DNA of 64,000 nt from JAWLHJ01 sp039587535 (GCA_039587535.1 JBDHIF010000016.1:1-64000); one strand, 5' to 3'. Shown: positions 27,527 to 36,595, counted from the stretch's first letter. Translations and numbers: made by a program. The notes: generated by a model from the sequence alone, not told the origin.

Positions 27527-28435
27527 ATGACATTTCGAGCACGATGGCAACCGTGGGCGATGGCGGCGGCGCTGATCACGGGCGTGGGCATCGCCATGGC
27601 TCCGAGCCCAGCTCACCCGCCCGAGGTCTCTTGGACACCTGCCACGACCACCCAGGGCCACTTGTTCCTCCTCACCGTGCAGGATGCCACAGGAAACATC
27701 ACGGACGTGCAGGGCACGGTAGCAGGAGAGCCCCTCCATTTCGCGCGGTCCAGTGACGGGCGTCGAGAAGCGCTCGCCCCCGTACCGATCGACCACGAGG
27801 GACCGCTAACGGTGGACCTCACCGTCTCCTACGCCGATGGCACCACGGTCCCGCTACGACAGGCCGTCCCGGTCGCGGCGGGGGCGTATGAGCACGAGCG
27901 GCTCACCGTCGCCCCACGGTACGGCGCGCCCCCCGACTCGGCGGATCAGGCGAGGCTGGCGCGAGACCGCGCCCGGGCGCGAGCGGTATCTGAGGCCGCT
28001 CATGGCACGCCCCGACTCTGGGATCGAGCCATAACCGTGCCGCGCGACGATCGGGTGACGAGCGGCTTCGGGAACGGCCGGGAGTTTAACGGACAGGTCA
28101 CCAGCCGGCACATGGGACTCGATCTCGACGGCGAGCCGGGCGACACGATCTATGCCGCCGCTCGCGGGGTGGTTCAGCTGGTCGACGACTTCCTCCTCGC
28201 CGGCAACATCGTCTACCTGAATCACGGGGCGGGTCTCGTCTCCGGATACTTCCACATGAGCGAGCAGCTCGTGGCCTCGGGTGACACCGTCGGGCCCGGC
28301 ACGCCGATCGGGCGGGTGGGCGCCACGGGCCGGGTCACGGGCCCGCACCTCCACTGGGTCGTCCGGTATGGGTACACCAGCGTGGACCCCCGGAGCCTCC
28401 TGTCGCTCATGGGCCAGCCCGTCCCGGGGTCATAG
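27527..28435 (+). CDS. M23 (LytM-type) metallopeptidase, exported
   Basis: 302 residues. An N-terminal signal (to about residue 30) precedes a beta-sandwich region (about 35-125) related to other exported M23 proteins. The C-terminal LytM domain has zinc ligands H195 and D199 (HMGLD) and H274/H276 (GPHLHW). The family cuts peptidoglycan cross-bridges or activates amidases. It starts 3 bp after the multicopper oxidase stop, so the operon joins copper oxidation with cell-wall processing. Confidence 0.9.
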   Translation: MTFRARWQPWAMAAALITGVGIAMAPSPAHPPEVSWTPATTTQGHLFLLTVQDATGNITDVQGTVAGEPLHFARSSDGRREALAPVPIDHEGPLTVDLTVSYADGTTVPLRQAVPVAAGAYEHERLTVAPRYGAPPDSADQARLARDRARARAVSEAAHGTPRLWDRAITVPRDDRVTSGFGNGREFNGQVTSRHMGLDLDGEPGDTIYAAARGVVQLVDDFLLAGNIVYLNHGAGLVSGYFHMSEQLVASGDTVGPGTPIGRVGATGRVTGPHLHWVVRYGYTSVDPRSLLSLMGQPVPGS

Positions 28436-28566
28436 GCCCGGACCGGGGCAGGCGCACGCCGGCTGTCTTGAAGCCGTCACCCGCCCCACCCATAGTGACC
28501 CTCGATGGCGGCATGTCTGCCGCAGCCGTGATGCCCGTCACCGCGACCCGAACGCGCCCAACTCCG

Positions 28567-28791
28567 ATGACCGACTACAAGCCCATCGATTGCTCGGTGC
28601 ACGACCGGCTGGAGCACTTCGCCGTTCGACGGACACCGGTGACCGTGCGCTTCGCGCAGGCCGACGGAACAGAGCGCGAGCGCGACGGCCAGATCAACGA
28701 CTTGTACGCCCGGGACGGCGCAGAGTATCTGCGCATGGACGACGGAACGGAGGTTCGCCTCGACCACCTTCGCGAGGTCCGTCGGACCTAA
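28567..28791 (+). CDS. rof: Rof-like Rho-binding antiterminator
   Basis: 74 residues from ATG 28567 (the longer frame upstream is Pro/Thr-rich and unsupported). DYKPIDCSVHDRLEHFAVRR at the start and YLRMDDGTEVRLDHLREV at the end match the Rof (modulator of Rho-dependent termination) family, an Sm-like small barrel that binds Rho. The length matches the family. It is 39 bp ahead of yajQ. Binding to this organism's Rho is inferred. Confidence 0.85.
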   Translation: MTDYKPIDCSVHDRLEHFAVRRTPVTVRFAQADGTERERDGQINDLYARDGAEYLRMDDGTEVRLDHLREVRRT

Positions 28792-28830
28792 TTATCTTCC
28801 GCCCCCCTCGAACGCTAGACGAAGCAGACC

Positions 28831-29331
28831 ATGGCCAAGAACCAATCCTTCGATATCTCGACATCCGTAGACCTCCAGGAGGTCGACAACGCCGTGAACC
28901 AGGCTTCCCGTGAGATCGCCACCCGCTATGACTTCAAGGGCACGAGCTGCACGCTGGAGCTCGACCGGGAAGCGGGCGCGGTGAAGATCGACGCCGATGA
29001 CGAGTACCGTCTGAAGGCAGTGATGGGAGTGCTCCGGGAAAAGCTGAGTCGAAGGGGAGTCCCTCTCAAGAACCTGGATCTCGGCAAGGAGGAGATCGGC
29101 TCCCTGGGTCGCGCTCGCCAGACGGTGACCCTCAAGCAGGGCATCGACCAGGAGACAGCCAAGCGAATCTCCAAGGACATCCGGGACGGCGGCTTCAAGA
29201 AGGTGCAGGTCCAGATCCAGGGCGAGGAGCTCCGTGTCACCTCTCCGTCGCGAGACACGCTTCAGGAGGTCATGGCCCTGGTGAAGAGCGGCGACTACGG
29301 CGTCGAGCTCATGTTCGGCAACTATCGCTGA
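28831..29331 (+). CDS. yajQ: YajQ-family nucleotide-binding protein
   Basis: 166 residues, full length. MAKNQSFDISTSVDLQEVDN, REIATRYDFKGT and KRISKDIRDGGFKKVQVQIQ are hallmark blocks of YajQ (DUF520), a two-domain fold that binds nucleotides and in some bacteria cyclic di-GMP to affect transcription. It is cytoplasmic. Possibly co-transcribed with the rof-like gene. Confidence 0.95.
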   Translation: MAKNQSFDISTSVDLQEVDNAVNQASREIATRYDFKGTSCTLELDREAGAVKIDADDEYRLKAVMGVLREKLSRRGVPLKNLDLGKEEIGSLGRARQTVTLKQGIDQETAKRISKDIRDGGFKKVQVQIQGEELRVTSPSRDTLQEVMALVKSGDYGVELMFGNYR

Positions 29332-29479
29332 CCACGCCTCACGCTTCGGACCGTCACAGCCATCCGCTAGCTGGGGCTGGAGCCTTGCTAACCCAGGACT
29401 CTGAGCCGGGGTCGGGTGGGATCGCGTCGCCGATTGGGTGCGCGGCTCTCCCCGATCGCAGCCATGAGTGGAAGGCGTC

Positions 29480-29508
29480 TCCGGACGGTTCTCACCGACC
29501 GCCCGGAG
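29480..29508 (-). terminator. Probable terminator after FKBP gene
   Basis: TCCGGACGGT pairs with ACCGCCCGGA around a 9-base loop with one mismatch, just past the FKBP stop (29515) on the minus strand. The 183-bp gap between convergent yajQ and FKBP genes otherwise shows nothing I can name. Confidence 0.45.
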
Positions 29509-29514
29509 AAGCCG

Positions 29515-29943
29515 TCAGCCGATCTTGACCAACAGCAGGTCGAAGGTGAGATCGTTCCCCGCCAAAGGGTGGTTGGCGTCGATCTTGATCGCCTCGTCCG
29601 TCGTCCCGGCCACGGTGACCGGAACGGCCTGACCGTCCGGCGTCTGCATGCGGAGCTGCTCGCCCGGCTTGGGATCCATCCCTTCGGGGAGCTGCGTGCG
29701 CGGCACATCCATGACGAGCTCGTCGCGACGGGGGCCATAGGCGTCGTCCACCGGAATCTCGGCGGTCTTCTGGTCGCCGACTGCCATACCGACGATGGCG
29801 TGCTCGAAGCCCGCGATGACCATCCCCTCTCCGAGGGTCAGCTCGAGTGGGTCACGGTCCTGGGAGGAATCGAAGGTGGTTCCGTCCGCCAGGCGTCCGG
29901 TGTAGTGAACATGCACGGTGTCGCCTTGCTTGGCCTCGGCCAT
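29515..29943 (-). CDS. FKBP-type peptidyl-prolyl isomerase, SlyD-like
   Basis: 142 residues from ATG 29943, which has AGGAG nine bases upstream; an in-frame ATG at 29964 has no such site. FKBP motifs: VHVHYTGRLADGTTFDSS, LTLGEGMVIAGFEHAIVGM and the insert-in-flap region with DAYGPRRDELV, ending in NHPLAGNDLTFDL, typical of SlyD/FkpB. It folds proteins in the cytoplasm. It lacks the long His/Cys metal tail of E. coli SlyD. Divergent from prfC across about 110 bp. Confidence 0.93.
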   Translation of the reverse strand: MAEAKQGDTVHVHYTGRLADGTTFDSSQDRDPLELTLGEGMVIAGFEHAIVGMAVGDQKTAEIPVDDAYGPRRDELVMDVPRTQLPEGMDPKPGEQLRMQTPDGQAVPVTVAGTTDEAIKIDANHPLAGNDLTFDLLLVKIG

Positions 29944-30052
29944 GGCGTGGGTCTCCTGTCTCATCGCTTGGGTGCTACTTTGGGTATCTGAGCCACGTTA
30001 CGACCCCGGAGGCCCGGTGTTGTTCAGTCCGGTCCCCGATTCCCCCCGCGAT

Positions 30053-31678
30053 ATGACGAGTTCCCTGGCCGACGAGATCGCGAAACGGCGTACCTTCGCG
30101 ATCATCAGCCACCCCGACGCTGGAAAGACGACGCTGACCGAGAAGCTCCTGCTCTATGGTGGCGCGATCCACTCCGCAGGCTCCGTGAAGGGACGGCGCG
30201 CGCAGCGGCACGCCACGTCCGACTGGCTCGACATGGAGCAGGAGCGCGGTATCTCGATCACCGCCAGCGTGCTCCATTTCGACTACCAGGGATTCCGAAT
30301 CAATCTCCTGGACACCCCTGGGCACCAGGACTTCTCGGAAGACACGTACCGCGCCCTCACCGCCGCCGACAGCGCCATCATGCTGTTGGACAACCGGAAG
30401 GGCGTGGAGGCGCAGACGGAAAAGCTCTTCAGTGTGTGCAAACGTCGCCGGCTCCCGATCTTCACATTCGTCAACAAGTGCGACCGGGTCGGCGAAGACC
30501 CGCTGGGGCTCCTGGACGACGTCGAAGCCGAGCTGGGCATTCGATGTTTTGTCGCCACGTGGCCGGTACGGGACGCCGGACGTCTCGTCGGCGTGTACGA
30601 CAGGCTACGGAAGGACGTGATCCTTTATGAGAAGGCGGACGATCACGGTCAGTCACGGCCCGACGCCGCCCGGGTGCGGCTGGACGGCCCCGAGGTGGAA
30701 GCCGCTGTCGGCACCGAGGGCGTGGAGCGTCTGCGGGAGGAGATCGAGCTCATCGAGGTAGCGGGCACCCCCATGGACTTTCCCGCCGTCGCGACGGGTG
30801 AGGCCACGCCGGTCTACTTCGGGAGCGCGCTCACCAACTACGGGGTGGACGTCTTCCTCGAGCGCTTCCTCGCGTCCGCGCCCCCACCCACGCCTCGCCA
30901 GAGCCAGGACGGCGTGGTGGAGCCGGCCGAGCATCCCTTCTCGGGGTTCGTCTTCAAGGTCCAGGCGAACATGGACCTCCGTCACCGCGACCGGGTCGCG
31001 TTCGTCCGCGTCTGCTCCGGTCGCTTCGAGCCCGGCGCGGAGGCGAGGGTGGCCCGCACCGGCAAAGCACTACGGCTGGCACAGCCTCAGGAGTTCATGG
31101 CCCGCGAACGCAGCCACAGCGAGGGCGCCGTGGCCGGCGACGTGGTGGGCCTCCACGACCGTGGGAGTCTCCGGGTCGGCGACACCGTCGCGATCGAAGC
31201 GGGGCTCGAATACCCCGGGGTCCCGCGCTTCTCGCCGGAGCTCTTCGCCCAGGTGCGCATGGAAGACGCCCTCCGACGGAAGCATCTCGACCGCGGGCTC
31301 GGACACCTGGCGGAGGAGGGCACCATCCTCCTGCTCTTCGCCCCGTCCATCACGGGGCCGGTCCCCATCGTGGGTGCCGTGGGCCGGCTACAGTTCGATG
31401 TGCTCGTGGACCGGCTGGAGCGTGAGTACAACGTGGAGGTCCGACTGGAGAGCCTCCCCTTCCACTGCGCCCGGTGGGTCACCGGACCTCGGCCCATTAT
31501 CGAGAAGGTGGCGTCACAGTACGGGCGTCGGCTCGTTGACGACGCGGACGACAATCCGCTCATCCTGTTCGACACCGAGTGGGCCCTCAAGCGGACGGTG
31601 GAGCAGGAGAAGGACCTGACCTTCCACGACGTCCAGCCCCGCAGGTCATCCAAGAACGGTGCCGCGAGCCAAGCCTGA
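30053..31678 (+). CDS. prfC: Peptide chain release factor 3
   Basis: 541 residues from ATG 30053. A GTPase domain with SHPDAGKTT (G1), DTPGHQDF (G3) and NKCDR (G4) carries the RF3-specific SAGSVKGRRAQRHATSDW block; domain II and the RF3 C-terminal domain (QFDVLVDRLEREYNVEV) follow. It recycles RF1 and RF2 from the ribosome after termination. The open frame extends 45 codons upstream but that part is hydrophobic and unlike RF3, so the later start is used. Confidence 0.96.
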   Translation: MTSSLADEIAKRRTFAIISHPDAGKTTLTEKLLLYGGAIHSAGSVKGRRAQRHATSDWLDMEQERGISITASVLHFDYQGFRINLLDTPGHQDFSEDTYRALTAADSAIMLLDNRKGVEAQTEKLFSVCKRRRLPIFTFVNKCDRVGEDPLGLLDDVEAELGIRCFVATWPVRDAGRLVGVYDRLRKDVILYEKADDHGQSRPDAARVRLDGPEVEAAVGTEGVERLREEIELIEVAGTPMDFPAVATGEATPVYFGSALTNYGVDVFLERFLASAPPPTPRQSQDGVVEPAEHPFSGFVFKVQANMDLRHRDRVAFVRVCSGRFEPGAEARVARTGKALRLAQPQEFMARERSHSEGAVAGDVVGLHDRGSLRVGDTVAIEAGLEYPGVPRFSPELFAQVRMEDALRRKHLDRGLGHLAEEGTILLLFAPSITGPVPIVGAVGRLQFDVLVDRLEREYNVEVRLESLPFHCARWVTGPRPIIEKVASQYGRRLVDDADDNPLILFDTEWALKRTVEQEKDLTFHDVQPRRSSKNGAASQA

Positions 31679-31702
31679 GGGGGCCGGGCCCGCGGCCGTG
31701 GC

Positions 31703-32839
31703 TCAACCCCCGGCGATGCCCATCCCGGTGACGTTCCTGCCCAGCTCGAGCACGTCCAAGACCTCGTAGGTCTCGGTATCCAGCACGGTCACGTTCCCAT
31801 TGACCGTACCCGCCTCCTCGTGCGCGGCATGATCCTCCATGCCCGCCATCCCCGACATGTGGTCGGCTTTGTTGTTGCTCGAAACGAACGCTCGCGCGCC
31901 GTCGGGCGAGAAGGCGACCTGATGGGGCTGGAGAAAGCTCTCCGTGGTGATACGACGCTCCACACCCCAATCGGACACACGCACCACTGCGACCTCGTTG
32001 GCACCCTTCACAGGGACCCAGACCCGTGCGCCGTCCGGCGAGAAGACCGGGTCGAAGACCATCGGCCCCAGCTCCACGGACGCGACCTGTCTGGGGTTCG
32101 CCGGATCCGCGAGGTCGAATGCCAAGAGACGCCCCGACAGCTCGGTGGCAGCCACCATCCATCGGCCGTCGGCGGAAACGGCGAACTGTACCAGGGCGTG
32201 CTGCGGTCCGTCCAGATCGGTCAGCGTCACGTCCTCGGTTTCCAGATCGATCGCGGCGATCTGGTTCACACCCAGGCTACCCGTGTACCCCCAGCGCCCA
32301 TCAGGAGTCACGACCATCGGATGAGGGCGGGGAAAGAACACGTCGATCTCATCCCCCTCCATGGTCCGGGTGTCCACCCACCCGACCCGCGTGGGGGGGT
32401 TCACGGCGCTCATGGAGCGACTGGCCATGAGTCGGCCGGAGTTTCGGTCGAATTCCAGCATGCCCGGCGTGGACATCTCGAACGTGCCCAAGAGGTCACC
32501 GTCCCGCGCGAAGCGAGCCACGACGTTCTCACGGATCAGTGACACATACCAGTGCCCCCCATCTGGCTCGACTGCCACGTGATGCGGGCTGGCGTTCGCG
32601 GAAAACCCGAGAGCCCCGAGGTCGACCTCCTGGACGACCTCGAGACGATCGATGTCGATAACGGCGATCTGCGCGTCGTCCTGGACACAGACGTAGAGAT
32701 ACGTCGGCTGCGCGGCCGCGGGCGGGCTCTGGGCCCCAGTGGTGGCGGCGGACATGCCACAGGCCAGGAGGGGGAGGACGGCGGCCGGGGCCAGAATGCC
32801 CCGTCTACGACCTTGAAGGAACCGAAAGAGTGCGGTCAT
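31703..32839 (-). CDS. YVTN/YncE-like beta-propeller protein with Met/His loop
   Basis: 378 residues from ATG 32839. The signal ends in LLAC (C27), so it is a lipoprotein or Sec-exported. Repeats of the 40-residue YVTN type (HHVAVEPDGGHWYVSL, PMVVTPDGRWGYTG, PVFSPDGARVWVPV, QVAFSPDGARAFVSS) form a seven-blade propeller. Between the last blades is an insert DHMSGMAGMEDHAAHEE, rich in Met and His and suited to bind copper. Role unknown; surface or periplasmic binding is likely. It follows sufE by 64 bp on the same strand. Confidence 0.85.
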   Translation of the reverse strand: MTALFRFLQGRRRGILAPAAVLPLLACGMSAATTGAQSPPAAAQPTYLYVCVQDDAQIAVIDIDRLEVVQEVDLGALGFSANASPHHVAVEPDGGHWYVSLIRENVVARFARDGDLLGTFEMSTPGMLEFDRNSGRLMASRSMSAVNPPTRVGWVDTRTMEGDEIDVFFPRPHPMVVTPDGRWGYTGSLGVNQIAAIDLETEDVTLTDLDGPQHALVQFAVSADGRWMVAATELSGRLLAFDLADPANPRQVASVELGPMVFDPVFSPDGARVWVPVKGANEVAVVRVSDWGVERRITTESFLQPHQVAFSPDGARAFVSSNNKADHMSGMAGMEDHAAHEEAGTVNGNVTVLDTETYEVLDVLELGRNVTGMGIAGG

Positions 32840-32903
32840 GGATGCGCTTCCGATGTAGGTCCGAGTTTGCTGTGGCTCGAGGGGTCGCCGTCGTGGCGGC
32901 CGT

Positions 32904-33359
32904 TCAGGCATGGGCCGCGGCCGATCCGTCGACGCCGACGTGCTCGCGGATCTGCCGCTTGAGGCGGTTCAGGATAGCGTTCATGCCCCTTAGGCGCATG
33001 GGTGAGACAACCTCGCCGAGACCCATCTCCGCATAGAAGTCGGACGGCACGTCGAGCACCGCGCGCCAGTCCGCCCCCTCCAGCCCTTCACGTAGGATGC
33101 CGGCGAATCCCCGCACCGTCGGGCTCTCCGCCGGCGCATCGAAATAGAGGTGTACCGAGCCGTCTGCATCCACTCTGGTGGCCAAGAAGAACGGCGTCTG
33201 GCACTCGTGCACCTGCTCGAGCGCATCCCGGTTCCCGGCCAGCTCGGCCGGCAGCTCGGGCACCTTGCCCGCATACTGGAGAAGCGCCTGAACCCTGAGG
33301 TCACGCGGCGCCCGCTTGAATCGGCCGACGATCTTCGCGAGGTCTGCTGGCATGCTCAT
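32904..33359 (-). CDS. sufE: SufE-family sulfur acceptor
   Basis: 151 residues from ATG 33359 (an alternative ATG is two codons later). The SufE core is clear: LLQYAGKVPELP, then the sulfur-accepting Cys53 in HECQTPFF, YFDAPAESPTVRGFAGIL and a terminal MRLRGMNAILNRLKRQIRE. SufE takes persulfide from SufS and passes it to the SufBCD scaffold. No sufS or sufBCD is nearby; a divergent sulfurtransferase gene is 149 bp away, hinting at a shared sulfur-relay theme. Confidence 0.93.
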   Translation of the reverse strand: MSMPADLAKIVGRFKRAPRDLRVQALLQYAGKVPELPAELAGNRDALEQVHECQTPFFLATRVDADGSVHLYFDAPAESPTVRGFAGILREGLEGADWRAVLDVPSDFYAEMGLGEVVSPMRLRGMNAILNRLKRQIREHVGVDGSAAAHA

Positions 33360-33508
33360 GGGAGAAGCTACAGCGCCGAGGACGACGGGTTCCGTGGTGA
33401 ACTCTTCGCCGCCTCTAGGGGTTACGTTGGTGCCCCGGCCGACGCCGGGCACCGGGGCCAGGGCCTCGGTCGAGGTGATCGCATCGATACTGCCCATTTG
33501 GAGGTACC

Positions 33509-34384
33509 ATGTCTGCCCCCCGAGATCCGAACCCCAGGTTCCAGAAGTACGCCCATCCGGACAAGCTGGTGTCCACAACGTGGCTTTCCGACCATCTGGA
33601 CGATCCCGGGGTCGTGGTGGTGGAGTCCGATGAGGACGTGCTTCTCTACGACGTCGGTCATATCCCCGGGGCCGTCAAGATCGACTGGCACATGGACCTG
33701 AACGACCCGGTGACCCGGGACTATCTGGATTCCGAGAAATTCGCCGAGCTCATGTCCTCCAAGGGCATCTCGAGGGACACGACGGTCGTCTTCTACGGAG
33801 ACAACTTCAACTGGTGGGCGGCGTACGCCCTCTGGGTCTTCACGCTGTTCGACCACCCGGACGTGCGCCTGCTGGACGGTGGTCGGGCGAAGTGGATCGA
33901 CGAAGGGCGCCTCCTCACCAACGACGTCCCCGACAGGCCCAGGACCGACTATCCCGTCGTTGAGCGGAACGACGCCCCGATCCGCGCCTTCCGCGACGAG
34001 GTCATGAGCCACGTGAACGAAGGGGGCCGCCTGGTGGACGTACGCTCACCCCAAGAGTACAGCGGTGAGCTGCTGCACATGCCCGACTACCCCCAGGAGG
34101 GGTCGCTCCGAGGTGGACACATCCCCGGAGCCGCGAGCGTTCCGTGGAAGCGTGCTGCCAACGAGGACGGGACGTTCAAGGACCTTGATGATCTGAAGGC
34201 CATCTACGAGCAGGAACAGGGGCTTTCCTCCGACGACGCGGTGGTGGCCTACTGCCGCATCGGCGAACGGTCGAGCCACACGTGGTTCGTGCTCCAGCAC
34301 CTGCTCGGTTACCCGAAGGTCCGGAACTACGATGGCTCGTGGACGGAGTGGGGCAACCTCGTGCGCGCGCCCATCGAGCGCTGA
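33509..34384 (+). CDS. Two-domain thiosulfate/3-mercaptopyruvate sulfurtransferase
   Basis: 291 residues. Two rhodanese domains: an inactive N-terminal one (VVVVESDEDVLLYDVGHIPGA) and an active C-terminal one with Cys249 in CRIGERSS, followed by GSWTEWGN. The CRxGxR loop fits CysA-type thiosulfate:cyanide sulfurtransferases. No signal peptide, so cytoplasmic. It moves sulfane sulfur for detoxification or cofactor supply. Divergent from sufE. Confidence 0.93.
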   Translation: MSAPRDPNPRFQKYAHPDKLVSTTWLSDHLDDPGVVVVESDEDVLLYDVGHIPGAVKIDWHMDLNDPVTRDYLDSEKFAELMSSKGISRDTTVVFYGDNFNWWAAYALWVFTLFDHPDVRLLDGGRAKWIDEGRLLTNDVPDRPRTDYPVVERNDAPIRAFRDEVMSHVNEGGRLVDVRSPQEYSGELLHMPDYPQEGSLRGGHIPGAASVPWKRAANEDGTFKDLDDLKAIYEQEQGLSSDDAVVAYCRIGERSSHTWFVLQHLLGYPKVRNYDGSWTEWGNLVRAPIER

Positions 34385-34453
34385 TCCCGGAGCGGGGTCG
34401 GGGCCCTCGGTTCCGGCCCCTTGAGCGTCGTCCTTCGAATGCCGCGGGGAGAA

Positions 34454-35761
34454 TCAGCTCTCTGGTGAAGGCATGTTCTTGCGGATCGTCGAGAGCACCA
34501 TGTTGAAGTGCCGCAATCCCGCTTTGGGATCGTGCACCACGAACATGGCCCCGTGCTGGTCGTATCCCTCGGGATTGACGCCCGAGTAGTTCATTAGGAT
34601 ATCAGCGAAGTCCGCGGTCATCCTGTCCGCTTCGGCGTCCTCCTCGCCGGGGCTCCGGAAGAGCGCGTCCAACGGCAGGTTCAGGTCGGACCCCTGATGG
34701 AGCGCGATCAGAACCTTTGCCACCATGGCGTTGTGCGGGAAGTTGAAGTGGAGGTCCAGCGGAGAATACCGGCTGGAGGTGGGTCGCACGAGCTCGAAAT
34801 CCTCCATCAGCGACGTCTGGTGCTTCCGAAACAGGGTCCGGAATTCTTCCACCTGCTCCGCGTAGCCATGGAGGGCCAAGGGAGCTTTCTCGAAGAACGC
34901 CCAGGGATCCGGTGTCAGGCCATTCATCGCGGCCTCGACGATCGGAAAGCGCTCATCGGCGTCCGCCCCGCGCTCGATCATTCGGTCGTAGGCTCGCATC
35001 AGCTCGAGCACGGCGGTGAGGAGCCACGGGTAGTCACCGACGTTGTCGTCCCTCATCCGGCCCACGTCTCTCCGGTACATCACGCCGAAGCCCCAGCGTA
35101 GGTGAGGCGCCAGGACGGCGGTGCCAAGGGCGGCGAAGCGAATCCGGCGCTCGGCCGAGTCCAGCGCCCACACCTTCTCCACGAGACGATCGTACGCGGC
35201 TTCCTCGGGATGGAACTGCGAGAGCCCCAAGATCAGCAGCGTCTCCGCGTGCTCGACGAAAAGGTGTCCGCTCCCCGCCGGACCCTGCAGCATCTCGATG
35301 AGACGATCGACCCGGTCCAGGTAGGCCACGGGATCCTCACTGTCCCAGGCGCGCAGGGTACAGAGGATGAGGAGGTGCAGGAAATAGTAGTCCATCAGGA
35401 TCTGGAGGACCTTGCGATCGGTCCCTTCCACCATCCCGATGTCGGCGAAGTAATCCAGGAGGATGACCGGAGTGTTTTCCTTGCTGAACTCCAGCTCCCG
35501 AAAATTCCAGCTGTGCAGCGCCCGGAAGCCCTCACTACGGGTGCGCCGATCCATGCGATCGACCAGCTCCCTCAGCTCGAAGCGCTGGCCATCGGCAAGA
35601 AACCCATGGGCCTGCATGGCACCGCGGAGGTGAGCCAGTCCTGGTCCGATCCCTCCTCGTGCGAGGGCCTCATCGACAAACGCCTCCCGGAACGGGCCGT
35701 TCAGAATGGTCTCCAGAACGTCCGCCGCAACCTCGCTGGGGATTCCTGTCTTCTCAGCCAT
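34454..35761 (-). CDS. Unknown 435-residue helical protein
   Basis: I do not recognise this family. It is cytoplasmic (no signal) and mostly alpha-helical with acidic and aromatic residues (FADIGMVEGTDRKVLQILMD, FVEHAETLLILGLSQFHP, YRRDVGRMRDDNVGDYPW). The C-terminus has LHFNFPHNAMVAKVLIAL and GYDQHGAMFVVHDPKAGLRH, which look conserved. Codon use and coding quality match the neighbours. It converges with the sulfurtransferase gene (69 bp). Confidence 0.85.
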   Translation of the reverse strand: MAEKTGIPSEVAADVLETILNGPFREAFVDEALARGGIGPGLAHLRGAMQAHGFLADGQRFELRELVDRMDRRTRSEGFRALHSWNFRELEFSKENTPVILLDYFADIGMVEGTDRKVLQILMDYYFLHLLILCTLRAWDSEDPVAYLDRVDRLIEMLQGPAGSGHLFVEHAETLLILGLSQFHPEEAAYDRLVEKVWALDSAERRIRFAALGTAVLAPHLRWGFGVMYRRDVGRMRDDNVGDYPWLLTAVLELMRAYDRMIERGADADERFPIVEAAMNGLTPDPWAFFEKAPLALHGYAEQVEEFRTLFRKHQTSLMEDFELVRPTSSRYSPLDLHFNFPHNAMVAKVLIALHQGSDLNLPLDALFRSPGEEDAEADRMTADFADILMNYSGVNPEGYDQHGAMFVVHDPKAGLRHFNMVLSTIRKNMPSPES

Positions 35762-35830
35762 GTGCGCTCCGTGCTTCCTTCATGTCGCTTCTAAAGGGAA
35801 CCCGAATAGTACGGCTCGGTCTGTCCTGCG

Positions 35831-36595
35831 CTACCAGATGCGCACGGGCATGAGCGCGACCGGGCCCCGTGCCATGCGCTCCATGAATTGGTGCGTGTAG
35901 AGCCGTACCTCCAGGCCACGGCCGAAGACCTCCACGAGATAGAGCTCGTAGGGTCTGTACGTGGCCAGCTGCGTGAGCCCACCGATGACGGGCATCTCGT
36001 CGACATACACCCTCGGCTGCACCAGCCGTCCACGGCGAAGGACGCACACCCCCCCGAAGCGGCTCCGTCCACACCGCTGGATGGAGAGCGTGGACTCCAG
36101 GTTCAACATCTCCAGGACGTCGCGCGCCGGGGTGCGCACGAGACGCTGTTGCTCGAAGGCCTGTGCAGAGATGGGCGTGGCTCTTCTCCGGGAGGTGATC
36201 CGCTGATCCATGGTCTCCAGACGCTCGGTAACCACAGTGAGTCCATCCAGCAGCACGGCCTTCGGCGGAAGAGGAACCTCGAGGTGTGTAACCTCCCCAC
36301 CGGGAAGGAAGAAATCGGCCCCCTGGGCTTGGTATCCGTACCGGCGAACGGTAAGAGCAACCTCGCGGGACTCGAGGAGCCCGAAGTCGAAGCGCCCCTC
36401 GCTGTCCGTGAGCACGGCTCGGCGCTCACCCTCCAGAAGCACGAGCGCGTCGGCGATGGGCTGTTCGGACAACGCGTCGATCACCGTGCCCGTCAGGCCC
36501 CCCGTCCCGTCATCGTCGCGTTCCTGGGCCAGCGTGTGACCTGGATGCGCGACCAGTGCCAACGCCACTGCGACGGGAGGGAGCCTGAGGCGCAT
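35831..36595 (-). CDS. Exported CarboxypepD-reg/plug-like fragment protein
   Basis: 254 residues with a Sec signal (HTLAQE cleavage). Residues about 30-110 are a carboxypeptidase-regulatory-like domain (GTVIDALSEQPIADALVLLEG). The remainder resembles a TonB-receptor plug (RDVLEMLNLESTLSIQR, PRVYVDEMPVIGG, YLVEVFGRGLEVRLYT) but no barrel follows, so it is a stand-alone plug-like protein rather than a truncated gene, since it ends cleanly. It starts two bases after the amidase stop, so both are probably co-translated. Confidence 0.8.
   Translation of the reverse strand: MRLRLPPVAVALALVAHPGHTLAQERDDDGTGGLTGTVIDALSEQPIADALVLLEGERRAVLTDSEGRFDFGLLESREVALTVRRYGYQAQGADFFLPGGEVTHLEVPLPPKAVLLDGLTVVTERLETMDQRITSRRRATPISAQAFEQQRLVRTPARDVLEMLNLESTLSIQRCGRSRFGGVCVLRRGRLVQPRVYVDEMPVIGGLTQLATYRPYELYLVEVFGRGLEVRLYTHQFMERMARGPVALMPVRIW

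Noticed and set aside
29332..29514. Possible tRNA or small RNA in the 183-bp convergent gap
   Set aside because: No T-loop GGTTCRA motif or cloverleaf could be drawn; only a terminator-like hairpin is visible.
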